Position numbers and translations under genes: made by a program
From: Chloroflexota bacterium
Lineage (GTDB): Bacteria; Chloroflexota; Dehalococcoidia; Tepidiformales; Tepidiformaceae
Direction: 5' to 3'
DNA length: 64,000 bases
Assembly (NCBI GenBank): GCA_026702615.1
Contig: JAPPBY010000017.1
Span: forward strand, 186,001 to 250,000
Notes under the pieces: model-generated
Database searches by the model: none
Seen by the model: only the letters and a program-made list of their open reading frames with translations
What the model was told of the DNA's origin: nothing
Part shown: piece by piece, positions 19,866 through 29,280 of the stretch
Position numbering within the stretch: position 1 is the stretch's first letter
Layout: the number at the start of each line of letters is the position of its first letter

Positions 19866-21164
19866 ATGAGCGACTCCGAACGGGACCTCCTTGAGGCTGC
19901 GCGCCGGTTCAGCTTCGGCGGGCGCATGGACGCTTCGAGTGCGGGTCCGATCTTCGTGCGTGGAAGCGGTTCCGAAGTCGAGGACGTCAATGGGAAACGC
20001 TATCTCGACTTCAACTCCGGGCAGATGTGCGCCTGGCTGGGGCACAACCACCCGGCAATCGTCGAGGCCGTGGCGGAAGCCTGCGAGAGGCTGATCCACG
20101 CGCACAGCAGCTACTACAACGACCAGGAGATCCGGCTGGCGGAACGGCTCGCGCGGCTCCTGCCGGAGCCCCTGCGCAAGAGCCTGTTCCTGCAGTCGGG
20201 AGCCGACGCCAACGAGGCGGCGATCAACATCGCGCGGAAGTACACGGGCGGGTTCGAGGTGGCCAGCCCCCACGTGTCGTTCCACGGCATGTCGGACACG
20301 ACGCGGGGGCTCACGTTCGCGGGATGGCATCGCGGGTACGGCCCGCCACAGCCGGGGCTGATGGCGATGCTCGCGCCCTACTGCTACCGCTGTCCGATCG
20401 GGCTCAAGCCCGATTCCTGCGACATCGCCTGCCTCGACGCGTCGTTCGAGCTGATCGATGCCCAAACCACGTCGCGTCCTGCGGCTGTGCTGACGGAGCC
20501 GATCTTCTCCGCCGGGGGCGTCATCGAGCCGCCTTCGGGCTGGCTGTCGGAGCTCAAGGCGCGATGCGAAGAGCGGGGCATGCTGCTCATCCTCGACGAG
20601 GAGCAAACGGGGTTGGGCAAGACGGGCGACACCTTCGCGTTCGAGCAGGAAGGGGTCGTACCCGACATCCTCACGCTGGCGAAGCACTTCGGCGGCGGCA
20701 TCACCCTGTCCTCCGTCAGCACATCGGCGGAGATCGAGGAGCGCGTGGTTGAGGACGAGTTCATCGTCACGCACTCGCACTCAAACGACCCGCTGGCCTG
20801 CGCGGCAGGCCGGGCGACCCTGGATACGCTGGAAGGGGAGGGACTGGCAGGCATCGCGAGACGCCTGGGAGGGCGGCTGAAGTCGAAGCTGCAGGGGCTG
20901 GCGGAGCGGTTCGAGATCGTGGGCGACGTTCGGGGACGGGGACTGCTGCTGGGCATCGAGCTGGTGCGCGACCGCGAAACGAAAGAGCCGGCGACGACCG
21001 AGGGCCGCGCCATCGCTCAGCGCTGCCTCGAGAACGGGCTCATCTTCAGCGTCAGGCGGGAGGGTTCCGTCCTGCGATTCGTGCCCCCGGCGAGCACGAC
21101 AGAGGAGCAGATCGACGAGGCAGCGGCGCTCCTCGAGGACGCATTCGCGGAGGTCTGCCGGTAG
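19866..21164 (+). CDS. Class III PLP-dependent aminotransferase (2,2-dialkylglycine-decarboxylase-like)
   Basis: YLDFNSGQMCAWLGHNHP, SGADANEAAINIARKYTG, LILDEEQTGLGKTG, LTLAKHFGGG. Confidence 0.88.
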   Translation: MSDSERDLLEAARRFSFGGRMDASSAGPIFVRGSGSEVEDVNGKRYLDFNSGQMCAWLGHNHPAIVEAVAEACERLIHAHSSYYNDQEIRLAERLARLLPEPLRKSLFLQSGADANEAAINIARKYTGGFEVASPHVSFHGMSDTTRGLTFAGWHRGYGPPQPGLMAMLAPYCYRCPIGLKPDSCDIACLDASFELIDAQTTSRPAAVLTEPIFSAGGVIEPPSGWLSELKARCEERGMLLILDEEQTGLGKTGDTFAFEQEGVVPDILTLAKHFGGGITLSSVSTSAEIEERVVEDEFIVTHSHSNDPLACAAGRATLDTLEGEGLAGIARRLGGRLKSKLQGLAERFEIVGDVRGRGLLLGIELVRDRETKEPATTEGRAIAQRCLENGLIFSVRREGSVLRFVPPASTTEEQIDEAAALLEDAFAEVCR

Positions 21165-21226
21165 ATCGGGCGCCCTCGGGTGTCGGGTACGCTGGATCCC
21201 ACGCAGTTCAGCGCAGGGAGACGGGC

Positions 21227-21442
21227 ATGTCAGCAGAACCGATCAGCTACACGTGCACGAGGTGCTCCAATCCATCGTTCACGACGGAAGACCTCTTCCT
21301 CGCGGGGAAGTGGGGGCGCTTCTTCGACATGCAGAGCAAGAAGTTCACAGCTGTCATGTGCGAGAACTGCGGCTACACGGAGTTCTACCGCCAGCAGGGC
21401 AGCCGGGCAGGGAACATCCTCGACCTGCTCGCGAGCGGCTAG
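21227..21442 (+). CDS. Zinc-ribbon protein (DUF2082/COG3478-like)
   Basis: YTCTRCSNPSFTTEDLF...FDMQSKKFTAVMCENCGYTEFYRQQGSRAGNILDLL. Confidence 0.8.
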   Translation: MSAEPISYTCTRCSNPSFTTEDLFLAGKWGRFFDMQSKKFTAVMCENCGYTEFYRQQGSRAGNILDLLASG

Positions 21443-21445
21443 GGC

Positions 21446-22630
21446 TCAGATGACGGCGGCCTCGCGGAACGACTCGATGTCGTCCCAGGAGTAGCCGAGC
21501 TCGGTCAGGTAGCGCTCGGTGGAATCGCCGAGCTCAGGGGGTGGGGCGACCTCGGTCTGGGGCTCGCGGCCGAACTGGATCGGGCTTCCCACGACGAGCG
21601 CCTCGCCAAAGGAGGCGTGGGGCATGGCGGCGATGTAGCCGTTCGCGCGTGCCTGGGGGTCGGCGAGGATGTCGGCGTAGGTCTGGACGGGCCCGCAGAA
21701 GATGTCGCGGGCGCGGAAGCGGCCGATCCACTCGTTTGTCGTGCCGGTGCGGATCGCCTTCTCGAGGTGGGGATGAATCTCAGCCATGGCGGCGGCGCGG
21801 GAGCGGTCGTCGGGGTAGCGCTCGGCGAGTTCGTTGAGGCCGAGCTCGTCGCAGAGGGACGCGAACTTGTCGGTTGTCGCGCCGCCGATGACGAGCCAGC
21901 CGTCGGCGGTCTGGTAAGAGCGCCAGACGGAGCGGGAGGTGAGGAGGGGGTGGCCGAGGCCGGCCCGCGGGGCCGTGTCGCCGGAGAATGACTCGGTGTT
22001 GATCTCCCAGGACTGGAGGGCGATCTGGGAGCCGTAGAGGGAGACATCGACCTGCTCGCCTTCGCCGGTACGCTCACGCTTGACGAGAGCGGCGAGGATG
22101 CCCGAGCAGAGGATCATGGCGCCGACCTGGTCGGCGATGGCGGCGCCGGTGGGGGTGGGAGGGCCGTCTTCGGGGCCGCTCCGGAGCATGATGCCGCCGG
22201 AGGCCTGGCCGATGATGTCGTTGCCGGGGACGGGGGTGCGGTCGCCGTGGGGGCCGAAGGCGGAGGCGCAGGCGTAGACGATACGGGGGTTGAGGGCGGA
22301 GAAGGTCTCGTAATCAAAGCCGAGCCGGTCCATGGCGCCGGGGCGCATGTTGCTGACGACGACATCCACCTGCTTGACGAAGCGTCGGACGATCTCGCGG
22401 GCCTCGGGGCGGCGCACATCGAGGGTGATGCTGTGCTTGCCGCGGTTATGGGCGACGAAATAGGAGGTGGGGGCGCTGCGGCGGCCACCGACGCCGCGCC
22501 CGCGCTCCCCCTCCCGGTGTTCGACCTTGATGACCTCGGCGCCCATGTCGGCCAGCAGGGTCGTGGCGTAGGGGCCCTGCTGGGCCCAGGTGAAATCGAG
22601 CACGCGGATGCCTTCGAGCGGACGTCCCAT
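21446..22630 (-). CDS. CaiB/BaiF family CoA-transferase
   Basis: PLEGIRVLDFTWAQQGPYATTLLADMGAEVIKVEH, GMRPGAMDRLG-like, GEQVDVSLYGSQIALQ. Confidence 0.92.
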   Translation of the reverse strand: MGRPLEGIRVLDFTWAQQGPYATTLLADMGAEVIKVEHREGERGRGVGGRRSAPTSYFVAHNRGKHSITLDVRRPEAREIVRRFVKQVDVVVSNMRPGAMDRLGFDYETFSALNPRIVYACASAFGPHGDRTPVPGNDIIGQASGGIMLRSGPEDGPPTPTGAAIADQVGAMILCSGILAALVKRERTGEGEQVDVSLYGSQIALQSWEINTESFSGDTAPRAGLGHPLLTSRSVWRSYQTADGWLVIGGATTDKFASLCDELGLNELAERYPDDRSRAAAMAEIHPHLEKAIRTGTTNEWIGRFRARDIFCGPVQTYADILADPQARANGYIAAMPHASFGEALVVGSPIQFGREPQTEVAPPPELGDSTERYLTELGYSWDDIESFREAAVI

Positions 22631-22684
22631 GTCTTCCCTCCGAAGTCGTGGGGAGCATGGCACAGGGGCGGGCGAAGGCGCGAG

Positions 22685-23821
22685 TCAGGCGCGCAGTGGC
22701 TGGAGGCTACGGTAGGTGGCGCAGCGCCAGACCCACTCGAAGGGGCCGTAGCGGAACCGGTCGAGCCACGGCTGGGACCAGGCCAGCTGCACGACCCAGA
22801 CGGCGACGATGAAGAGGAGGATCCAACTGCGGTTCAGATCGCCCGGCTCGAAGAGGGTGCGGAGGACGATGACGCCGATGATCGTCTGCGTGAGGTAGTT
22901 GGTGAGGGCCATGCGCCCGACGGCGTGGATGCGCCGGTGGAGGGCGCCCTCGCCGCGCAGGTTCCAGAGCGCGATCAGGCTGAGGTAGGCCAACGCGAGG
23001 GGGAGGGTGGCGAACGTGTTGGGGACGGCGCCCATGATGGCGACGTCAGCGGAGAAATCGGTGGCGGCCATCCAGGTGAAGCCGCCAATCGAGAGCGGCA
23101 GTCCGATGCCGAATCCCCACACTGCGAGGCGGCGGTAGAAGGCCGGGGAACGGGCGCCCGTGATGACACCGGTGCGATAGAGGGCGACGCCGATCAGCAT
23201 CATGCCGAGGGCGCGGAGGAAGCCGTCGGCGACGAACCAGCCATCAACGCGGGCGGCGGCGCCGAAGCCGAAGAAGCCGTCCCCCACAACGTCGGGAGCC
23301 ACGTCGGCCTCCGGAAGCCAGAACTGGCCGAGGTCAGCAGCACTCTCGATGGTCGGCTGGACGACAAGCGCCAGCGCCACGGCGCCCAAAATGGCGAGGC
23401 CGCCGAGCGCAAACAGCATGGCTGCTCGAAGCCGGTGCAGGGCGATGAGGAAGACCGAGCAGATGGCGTAGAGGATGAGCACGTCGCCGTCCCAGAGGGC
23501 GCCGTGGAGGATGCCGATGCCCAGCAGGAGCAGGTTGCGCCAGAAGCTGAGCCAGCCCGCGCGCCGTCCCTTGTCACGGGCGCGTTCGAAGAAGAGGACG
23601 ATGCCGGCGCCGAACAGCATCGAGAAGAGGCCCATGAACTTCTGGTCGACGAAGATCTCGCCGGCGCCACCGATGACCCAGTCGAACCAGGTGTCGATGC
23701 CACCAGCGCCGATATTCCAGTAGGCGGCCGGCTCCAGCCCAAAGGAGACGGCGTTCATCACGAGGATGCCGAGCACGGCCACGCCGCGGATGGCATCGAG
23801 CGTGGTAATCCGCTCCCCCAA
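22685..23821 (-). CDS. DUF418 domain membrane protein
   Basis: TLDAIRGVAVLGILVMNAVSFG, FSMLFGAGIVLFFERA, GRMALTNYLTQTIIG. Confidence 0.85.
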   Translation of the reverse strand: MGERITTLDAIRGVAVLGILVMNAVSFGLEPAAYWNIGAGGIDTWFDWVIGGAGEIFVDQKFMGLFSMLFGAGIVLFFERARDKGRRAGWLSFWRNLLLLGIGILHGALWDGDVLILYAICSVFLIALHRLRAAMLFALGGLAILGAVALALVVQPTIESAADLGQFWLPEADVAPDVVGDGFFGFGAAARVDGWFVADGFLRALGMMLIGVALYRTGVITGARSPAFYRRLAVWGFGIGLPLSIGGFTWMAATDFSADVAIMGAVPNTFATLPLALAYLSLIALWNLRGEGALHRRIHAVGRMALTNYLTQTIIGVIVLRTLFEPGDLNRSWILLFIVAVWVVQLAWSQPWLDRFRYGPFEWVWRCATYRSLQPLRA

Positions 23822-23862
23822 ACCCGTGGGCGCGAGGCGTTCGGGCGTGGCCGGCTCGGCCG

Positions 23863-24888
23863 CTATGGGAGCAACCTGACCTTGATGGAGCCGGAGGACT
23901 TGTCGTCGGCGGTCTGGAAGGCCTCGGGGGCGCGGTTGAGGGGGAAGTTGTGGGTGACGAGCGGCCGGAGGGGCTCGATAAGCTCGTCGAGGAGGTCGGT
24001 GGCGAGCCCGAATTCGGTGCGAGGCCCGGGGCGTCCGTAGCAGACGGCTCCGACGAGGCGTACTTCCTTGAGGAGGAGGGGCGTGGCGGGCAGGGAAACC
24101 TCGCTGCCAAAGGCGCCGAGCATGACCACGGTGCCACGGTTGCGGACCAGGGCGATGCCCTCGTCGATGGTGGGAGCGCTGCCCCCGACGGTCTCGATGA
24201 CGGCATCGACGGGGAGGCCCTTCAACTCCCGGCGAGCCGTCTGCCCATCCGGGAAGACGGCGGTCGCTCCGAGGGCCTGCGCCATCTCGGCCTGGAAGGG
24301 GTGTCGGGCGGTGATGTAGACCTCGGTGGCGCCGGCACGGCGGGCGACAAGCAGGTTTACGAGGCCAACCGTGCCCGCACCGAGGATGACGGCGCGGCTG
24401 CCGAGGCGGATGCCCGCCTCGCTGACGCCGTGCACAGCGACGGCGACGGGCTCAGCAAGGGAGCCGTCCTCGGGGGCGACCCGGTCGGGGAGGGGATAGA
24501 CGGAAGTGGCGGGGGCGAGCATGGCCTCGGCCATGCCGCCGGCGCCATCGCCGCCGAGGAAGACGCGGTTCTGGCAGTGCCAGGTCTGGCCGGTGAGGCA
24601 CTCGTAGCAGCGGAAACAAACGGCGACAGGCTCCACGGAGACGTTTGCGCCCGTCTCAAGCTCCACGCCTTCGCCCACGGCCTCAACCACACCACCGACC
24701 TCGTGGCCGGGGGTGTTCACGGCGGGACCGCCGCGGCGGTAGCTGTGCAGGTCGCTGCCGCAGATGCCGGCTCCGACGACGCGCAGGCGCACCCAGCCGG
24801 GAGGCGGGTCGGTCAGCTCGCGCTCAATGACCTCGACGGCGCGGGGGCCGGCCCAGGAGACCGCCTGCATGGTGCTCACGTTGGGCAT
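23863..24888 (-). CDS. Zinc-dependent medium-chain dehydrogenase (threonine/sorbitol dehydrogenase-like)
   Basis: GAGICGSDLHSYRRG, PGHEVGGVVEAVGEGV, VILGAGTVGLVNLLVARRAGA; alternative start at 24870. Confidence 0.9.
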   Translation of the reverse strand: MPNVSTMQAVSWAGPRAVEVIERELTDPPPGWVRLRVVGAGICGSDLHSYRRGGPAVNTPGHEVGGVVEAVGEGVELETGANVSVEPVAVCFRCYECLTGQTWHCQNRVFLGGDGAGGMAEAMLAPATSVYPLPDRVAPEDGSLAEPVAVAVHGVSEAGIRLGSRAVILGAGTVGLVNLLVARRAGATEVYITARHPFQAEMAQALGATAVFPDGQTARRELKGLPVDAVIETVGGSAPTIDEGIALVRNRGTVVMLGAFGSEVSLPATPLLLKEVRLVGAVCYGRPGPRTEFGLATDLLDELIEPLRPLVTHNFPLNRAPEAFQTADDKSSGSIKVRLLP

Positions 24889-24960
24889 GATACCGGGCTT
24901 ACATCCCTACCTCGTGGGACCGGTATGGTGGGGCGCCGGGACCACCCCCCGGGAGCGACC

Positions 24961-25287
24961 GTGACGTCAGAGCAGGAACGGGGTCTCCTTGCATTCGTCG
25001 CAGACCGGGTAAAGGGCGTTCCTGCTTTCTCCTGGTGGATCGGGCTGTCCTACTGGGTGGGGCTCGCAATCGTGGTGGTGGCGGCGCTGGGCGTTCTGGT
25101 GATGTTCGCCATCCTGGTGAACCCCCTGACCGCAGTGCTGGCAGGCGTGATCGTGGTGGCGCTGGGTGTGGCGCTGACCGGCGGCGTCACGCGACGCCGG
25201 CGCCTTCCTCCCGAGACGCTGTTCTATGCGGCACTTGCACTGATCCCGCTGTTCATTGCCCTGGCGCTCATCGCCATCATTACCTGA
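24961..25287 (+). CDS. Small hydrophobic membrane protein
   Basis: GTG start at 24961 in the long frame; three hydrophobic stretches; only the 3' part of ORF 23950-25287 lies outside the antisense dehydrogenase. Confidence 0.55.
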   Translation: MTSEQERGLLAFVADRVKGVPAFSWWIGLSYWVGLAIVVVAALGVLVMFAILVNPLTAVLAGVIVVALGVALTGGVTRRRRLPPETLFYAALALIPLFIALALIAIIT

Positions 25288-25346
25288 GCCACCTCCTCCT
25301 CCCTTGCGTAGACTCCGCGCGCGGCCTGGGCCGCGGGAGGTTGACG

Positions 25347-25712
25347 ATGGCGCGAGAGTACATCGACGTTCTCCGGCTTCCGGAGAGCATGCCGTGGCAC
25401 TACAGCCAGGCGGTAAAGGTCGGCGATACCGTCTACGTGGCGGGGCAGGTGGGCGCCGGGGAAGGCAGCATCGAAGCGCAGACGCAGAAGGCCTACGAGA
25501 GCGTCGTGGACGTGCTGGCAAAGGCGGGGGCGACGATGGACCACGTCGTGCGCGAAACCGTCTACCTGGCGGATCGAACGAAGCTGCCCGAGGTGGCGAA
25601 AGTCCGGGAGACGTTCTACGGCGACCGCTTCCCCGCGAGCACGGCGGTCTTCAGCGGGTCGGGCGACGGCTACGATATCGAGGTCGAGGTGACGGCGGTT
25701 ATCGACGACTAG
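25347..25712 (+). CDS. RidA family protein
   Basis: MPWHYSQAVKVGDTVYVAGQVG, RETVYLADRTKLPEVAKVRETFYGDRFPASTAV. Confidence 0.9.
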   Translation: MAREYIDVLRLPESMPWHYSQAVKVGDTVYVAGQVGAGEGSIEAQTQKAYESVVDVLAKAGATMDHVVRETVYLADRTKLPEVAKVRETFYGDRFPASTAVFSGSGDGYDIEVEVTAVIDD

Positions 25713-26436
25713 CGGCGCCCGCTGCACTGGTCGCGAAGAGGCGCTCGGCCTCGCGCAGGTCGGCTGCGGTGTCGATGTCGTACCAGAAGTGGCCGCTGAT
25801 ATCGACGGTTCCAAGGCGGCGTTCCTGGGCGAGCACAGCGAAGATGTCGCTGAGGCCGCAGTCTTGTGGGGCGGCGTCGACGGCCTGCCAGATGGCCGGC
25901 GAACAGACGAAGGCGCCCGCATCGAGCGCGTCCCAGTCGGCCACGGACTTGCCGATGGAGGTCACGAACCCGGAGCCGTCGGTGGCGAGCTTGGTGGCCT
26001 CGTCGGTGTAGGCGTCGGTACGGGGCGAGCGGTCGGCGGCGACGCGGCAGGTGTCGCCGAGGGGGTCGGCGGCAGCGGAGTCGAGGAGGGCCTGGAGAAG
26101 CGGGGAAGAGAAGGCGTGGTCGCACATGACGAGGAGGAAGCGCTCCTCGCCGCAGAAGTCGCGGGCGGCGGCGAGGGAGTAGGAGGCACCCTGGTGGAAG
26201 CGGGGGTTGGCGGCGAATTCCAGGGGGAGGCGGGCCCACTCCTGGGCGCCCTGGCGGACGGCGCGCTCTCCGTGACCGGTGACAACGAGGGCGCGCTCGA
26301 CGCCCGCTTCGGCAAGGGCGTTGAGGGTGTGGCCGACAAGGGGCTTGCCCGCGAGGGGGACGAGGGGCTTGGGGAGGCTGGGACCGGTCTCGCTGAGGCG
26401 CTGACCACGGCCCGCCGCAAGGACGACTGCCTTCAT
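25699..26436 (-). CDS. Nucleotidyltransferase family protein (sugar-phosphate NTP transferase)
   Basis: MKAVVLAAGRGQRLSETGPSLPKPLVPLAGKPLVGHTL, MCDHAF. Confidence 0.85.
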   Translation of the reverse strand: MKAVVLAAGRGQRLSETGPSLPKPLVPLAGKPLVGHTLNALAEAGVERALVVTGHGERAVRQGAQEWARLPLEFAANPRFHQGASYSLAAARDFCGEERFLLVMCDHAFSSPLLQALLDSAAADPLGDTCRVAADRSPRTDAYTDEATKLATDGSGFVTSIGKSVADWDALDAGAFVCSPAIWQAVDAAPQDCGLSDIFAVLAQERRLGTVDISGHFWYDIDTAADLREAERLFATSAAGAASRR

Positions 26437-26505
26437 GCACGCTCCGGCGGGCGTGAGCCCGGAACTCGGAGGCAATCGTAGCCCATTTCCCGGACAGGGC
26501 GACTT

Positions 26506-26521
26506 GATAGGAACGCCTATC
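26506..26521. promoter_or_regulatory. 16-bp dyad, possible operator upstream of the FbpC/ThiP-like ABC importer
   Basis: GATAGG-AACG-CCTATC perfect 6-bp arms in the leader before 26603. Confidence 0.35.
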
Positions 26522-26602
26522 TACGATACTTTGCCGTGGCTAACCTCGGGGTTGAGGCTGAATTTGAGCGCTTTCGCACTGCTGACGCGCGCACGGCTGG
26601 GG

Positions 26603-27643
26603 ATGGACCCCCGTCCTTCGGACGGGGGTGCCGGTGACCTCGTCACGAACGGCCTCTCCTTCTCCTATGGAGATACACGGGCGGTCGACGACGTTTCGAT
26701 CACGGTTCCGGCAGGGACAGTCACGGCGCTTCTCGGGCCGAGCGGCTGCGGCAAGACCACGCTGCTGCGGCTCATTGCCGGGCTTGAACGCCCGGACGAG
26801 GGGGCCATTCACGCGGGGGGCGAGACGTTGAGCACGCCCGATCGCGTGACGCCTCCGGAGAAGCGTCGCATCGGGATGGTGTTCCAGGAGGGGGCGCTCT
26901 TCCCCCACCTGAGCGTGGCAGAGAACGTGGCCTTCGGCCTGCCACGCGGACCGGAACGGGAACGCGACGTCGAGCAAGCGCTGGAACTCGTCGGCCTGGC
27001 GGGCATGGGGAAGCGCTCGCCGACCTCCCTCTCGGGCGGGCAGCGGCAGCGGGTCGCGCTGGCCCGGGCGCTGGCTCCGGGTCCGGAGGTGCTGCTCCTG
27101 GACGAGCCGTTCGCGAACCTCGATCCGGCCCTGCGGGTCGAGCTGCGGACAGAAGTGGCTTCGCTGCTGCGGGCGCTCGGAATCACGAGCGTGTTCGTGA
27201 CGCACGACCAGGAAGAGGCGTTCGTAATGGGCGCCCAGGTGATCGTGATGCGGGACGGACGGGTCCTGCAGAGCGCCCCGCCGAGCGAGCTGTACAGCCG
27301 CCCCACGAACCGCTGGGTGGCGAGCTTCGTGGGCGAGGCGAACGTGGTGCCCGGGCAGGGGGGCGCAGAGGCGGCGGAAACGATCGTGGGCTCGGTGCCG
27401 CTGGTGGAGGCGGGGCCAGCAGTGTGCGAGGTGCTGCTGCGGCCGGAGCACCTGGCGCTGGATGCGGGGGAGTCGTGGGAGGTGGAGGAGCTGGAGTTCT
27501 ACGGGCACGACACGCTCTACGTGCTCAAGGGCGAGCACGGAGAGAAGCTGATGGTGCGCGCGAGCGGCGCACCACGATTCGTCAACGGCGATCGCACGTC
27601 GGTGCGGTACGACGGCCCGCCGACAGTCGCCTTCGAAGCGTAG
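26603..27643 (+). CDS. ABC transporter ATP-binding protein (FbpC/PotA-like)
   Basis: Walker A LGPSGCGKTTLLR, signature SLSGGQRQRVALARAL, VLLLDEPFANLDP, TOBE-like C-terminus; start uncertain. Confidence 0.92.
   Translation: MDPRPSDGGAGDLVTNGLSFSYGDTRAVDDVSITVPAGTVTALLGPSGCGKTTLLRLIAGLERPDEGAIHAGGETLSTPDRVTPPEKRRIGMVFQEGALFPHLSVAENVAFGLPRGPERERDVEQALELVGLAGMGKRSPTSLSGGQRQRVALARALAPGPEVLLLDEPFANLDPALRVELRTEVASLLRALGITSVFVTHDQEEAFVMGAQVIVMRDGRVLQSAPPSELYSRPTNRWVASFVGEANVVPGQGGAEAAETIVGSVPLVEAGPAVCEVLLRPEHLALDAGESWEVEELEFYGHDTLYVLKGEHGEKLMVRASGAPRFVNGDRTSVRYDGPPTVAFEA
26607..26629 (+). other. Perfect 10-bp stem-loop overlapping the 5' end of the ABC ATPase gene
   Basis: ACCCCCGTCC-TTC-GGACGGGGGT immediately after the candidate ATG at 26603. 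Confidence 0.5.
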
Positions 27644-27648
27644 GGGTC

Positions 27649-29280
27649 GTGCTGCGCGCGCCAGCCGTGATCGGCGCCACCAAGCGAGTGGCGGGCATCC
27701 GCGGGCCGCTCTGGCTGTGGGTCGTGGCCCTCATCATCGCGGCACTCTTCGCGGTCCCAGTCGGGTACCTCGTCGTCCGCAACATCACCGAGGGGAGCGC
27801 CACGCTCGACGTCCTCTTCTCGCGTGAAATAGCCGCTCCCCTCGTGAACACGCTTGTGCTGGCGGTGACTGTATCGGCAGCAACGGCGGCCGTCGGAACC
27901 CTGCTGGCGTGGCTGACGATGCGAACGGACCTGCCGCTGCGCGGTGCGTGGCGCGTGATCTGTCCGTTGCCGCTGGTGCTGCCCTCGTTCGTAGCGGGGG
28001 CCGCATTGCTGGCGGCCATCTCGCCCGGTGGGCTCGCGGAGGAGGTGTTGAACCCGCTGGGGTTTGGCGTACCGGCGCGTATCGAGGGGTTCTGGGGGTC
28101 GTTCGCGGTGCTGACCGCGGTCTCCTACCCGTATGTGTACCTGCCAGCGGCGGCCCGCATCGGCGCATTGCCGCCGTCGCTGGAAGAGGCCTCAAGGATG
28201 CTCGGCGAGGGGGGGCTGGGGACGTTTCGTCGAATCGTGTGGCCACAGGTGCGAAGCGCCGTCCAGGCGGGCACGCTGCTGGTGTTCCTGTACGTGGTGA
28301 GCGAATTCGGCGTGGTGAAGCTGATGGGGTACGAGACGCTCTCCACCAACGTGTTCGTGAACCGTCTCTACAACGCGCCGCTGGCCTTCGCGCTGGGGCT
28401 GATCCTGGCGGTGGTGGCCCTGGTGGTGGCGGGGCTGGAGCGGACTTCCGCAAGCCGCTCTCTGGTGCAGCTTGCGCCGGGCGGTACGCGAGGACGGCGC
28501 GTTTCGCTGGGGCCGTGGAAGGCGCCGGCAACACTGGCGGCGGTCATCGCCGTCGGGTCGGGGCTGGTGGCTCCCGTCGTGGTCCTGGCGTGGTGGGGCT
28601 TCCGCGGGCTGGTGGGAGAAGGCAGCGGATTCGACCGGACGAGCGTCGACGTGAGCGCGCTCGGGGGGCCAGTGCTGAATACCGTGATTGCGGCCGTGGC
28701 AACGGCAGCGGTGGCGGTGGTGGTGGTCTTGCCCCTCGCCTACCTGACGACTCGCTACGGGGGACGGGCAGCGGGGGCCGTGCACACGGTGGTAGCGGGA
28801 AGCTTCGCGGTACCGGGTCTGCTCATTGCGCTGGCGGTGGTGTTCATGGCGCTCAAGGTGCCCGGGCTCGGGTTCCTCTACCTTTCGCTTCCCCTGCTGG
28901 TCTTCGCCTACGTGGTTCACTTCGGGGTGCAGGCGCTTCGCAGTGCCGAGGTAGGGGTGGCGACGGTCGACCGGCGGCTCGAGGAGGCGGCGCAGACGCT
29001 GGGAGCGGGGCGACTGCGGCGGTTGCTGCGGATCGAGGCGCCGCTGATGGCGCCGGCGCTGGCGGCAGGCGGGGGGCTGGTACTGCTCTCGACAATGAAG
29101 GAGCTTCCGGCGACGCTGCTGGCCGCGCCCGTCGGCTTCGAAACGCTGGCGACGCGCATCTGGAACGCGGAGGGGGACGGCTTCCTCGCGGACATGGGGA
29201 TGGCGAGCGTGATACTGGTGGCGGTCTCGGCGGTGCTGACGTGGCTGCTCGTGATCCGCAACGCGGAGCACCTGCGCTAG
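27649..29280 (+). CDS. Iron/thiamine-type ABC transporter permease with duplicated membrane domain (FbpB/ThiP-like)
   Basis: About 12 hydrophobic segments; two EAA-like loops (EEASRMLGEGGLGTFRRIVWP and EEAAQTLGAGRLRRLLRIEAP). Confidence 0.88.
   Translation: MLRAPAVIGATKRVAGIRGPLWLWVVALIIAALFAVPVGYLVVRNITEGSATLDVLFSREIAAPLVNTLVLAVTVSAATAAVGTLLAWLTMRTDLPLRGAWRVICPLPLVLPSFVAGAALLAAISPGGLAEEVLNPLGFGVPARIEGFWGSFAVLTAVSYPYVYLPAAARIGALPPSLEEASRMLGEGGLGTFRRIVWPQVRSAVQAGTLLVFLYVVSEFGVVKLMGYETLSTNVFVNRLYNAPLAFALGLILAVVALVVAGLERTSASRSLVQLAPGGTRGRRVSLGPWKAPATLAAVIAVGSGLVAPVVVLAWWGFRGLVGEGSGFDRTSVDVSALGGPVLNTVIAAVATAAVAVVVVLPLAYLTTRYGGRAAGAVHTVVAGSFAVPGLLIALAVVFMALKVPGLGFLYLSLPLLVFAYVVHFGVQALRSAEVGVATVDRRLEEAAQTLGAGRLRRLLRIEAPLMAPALAAGGGLVLLSTMKELPATLLAAPVGFETLATRIWNAEGDGFLADMGMASVILVAVSAVLTWLLVIRNAEHLR

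Noticed and set aside
19257-20780. 507-aa minus ORF spanning mutase and aminotransferase
   Set aside because: Crosses two well-supported plus-strand genes and lacks any recognizable domain.
22247-24040. 597-aa + strand ORF
   Set aside because: Antisense to CaiB, DUF418 and dehydrogenase genes; no domain.
26440-26602. Possible TPP riboswitch before the ThiP/FbpB-like importer
   Set aside because: Searched by eye for the CUGAGA and ACCUGAU core motifs and did not find the full pattern.
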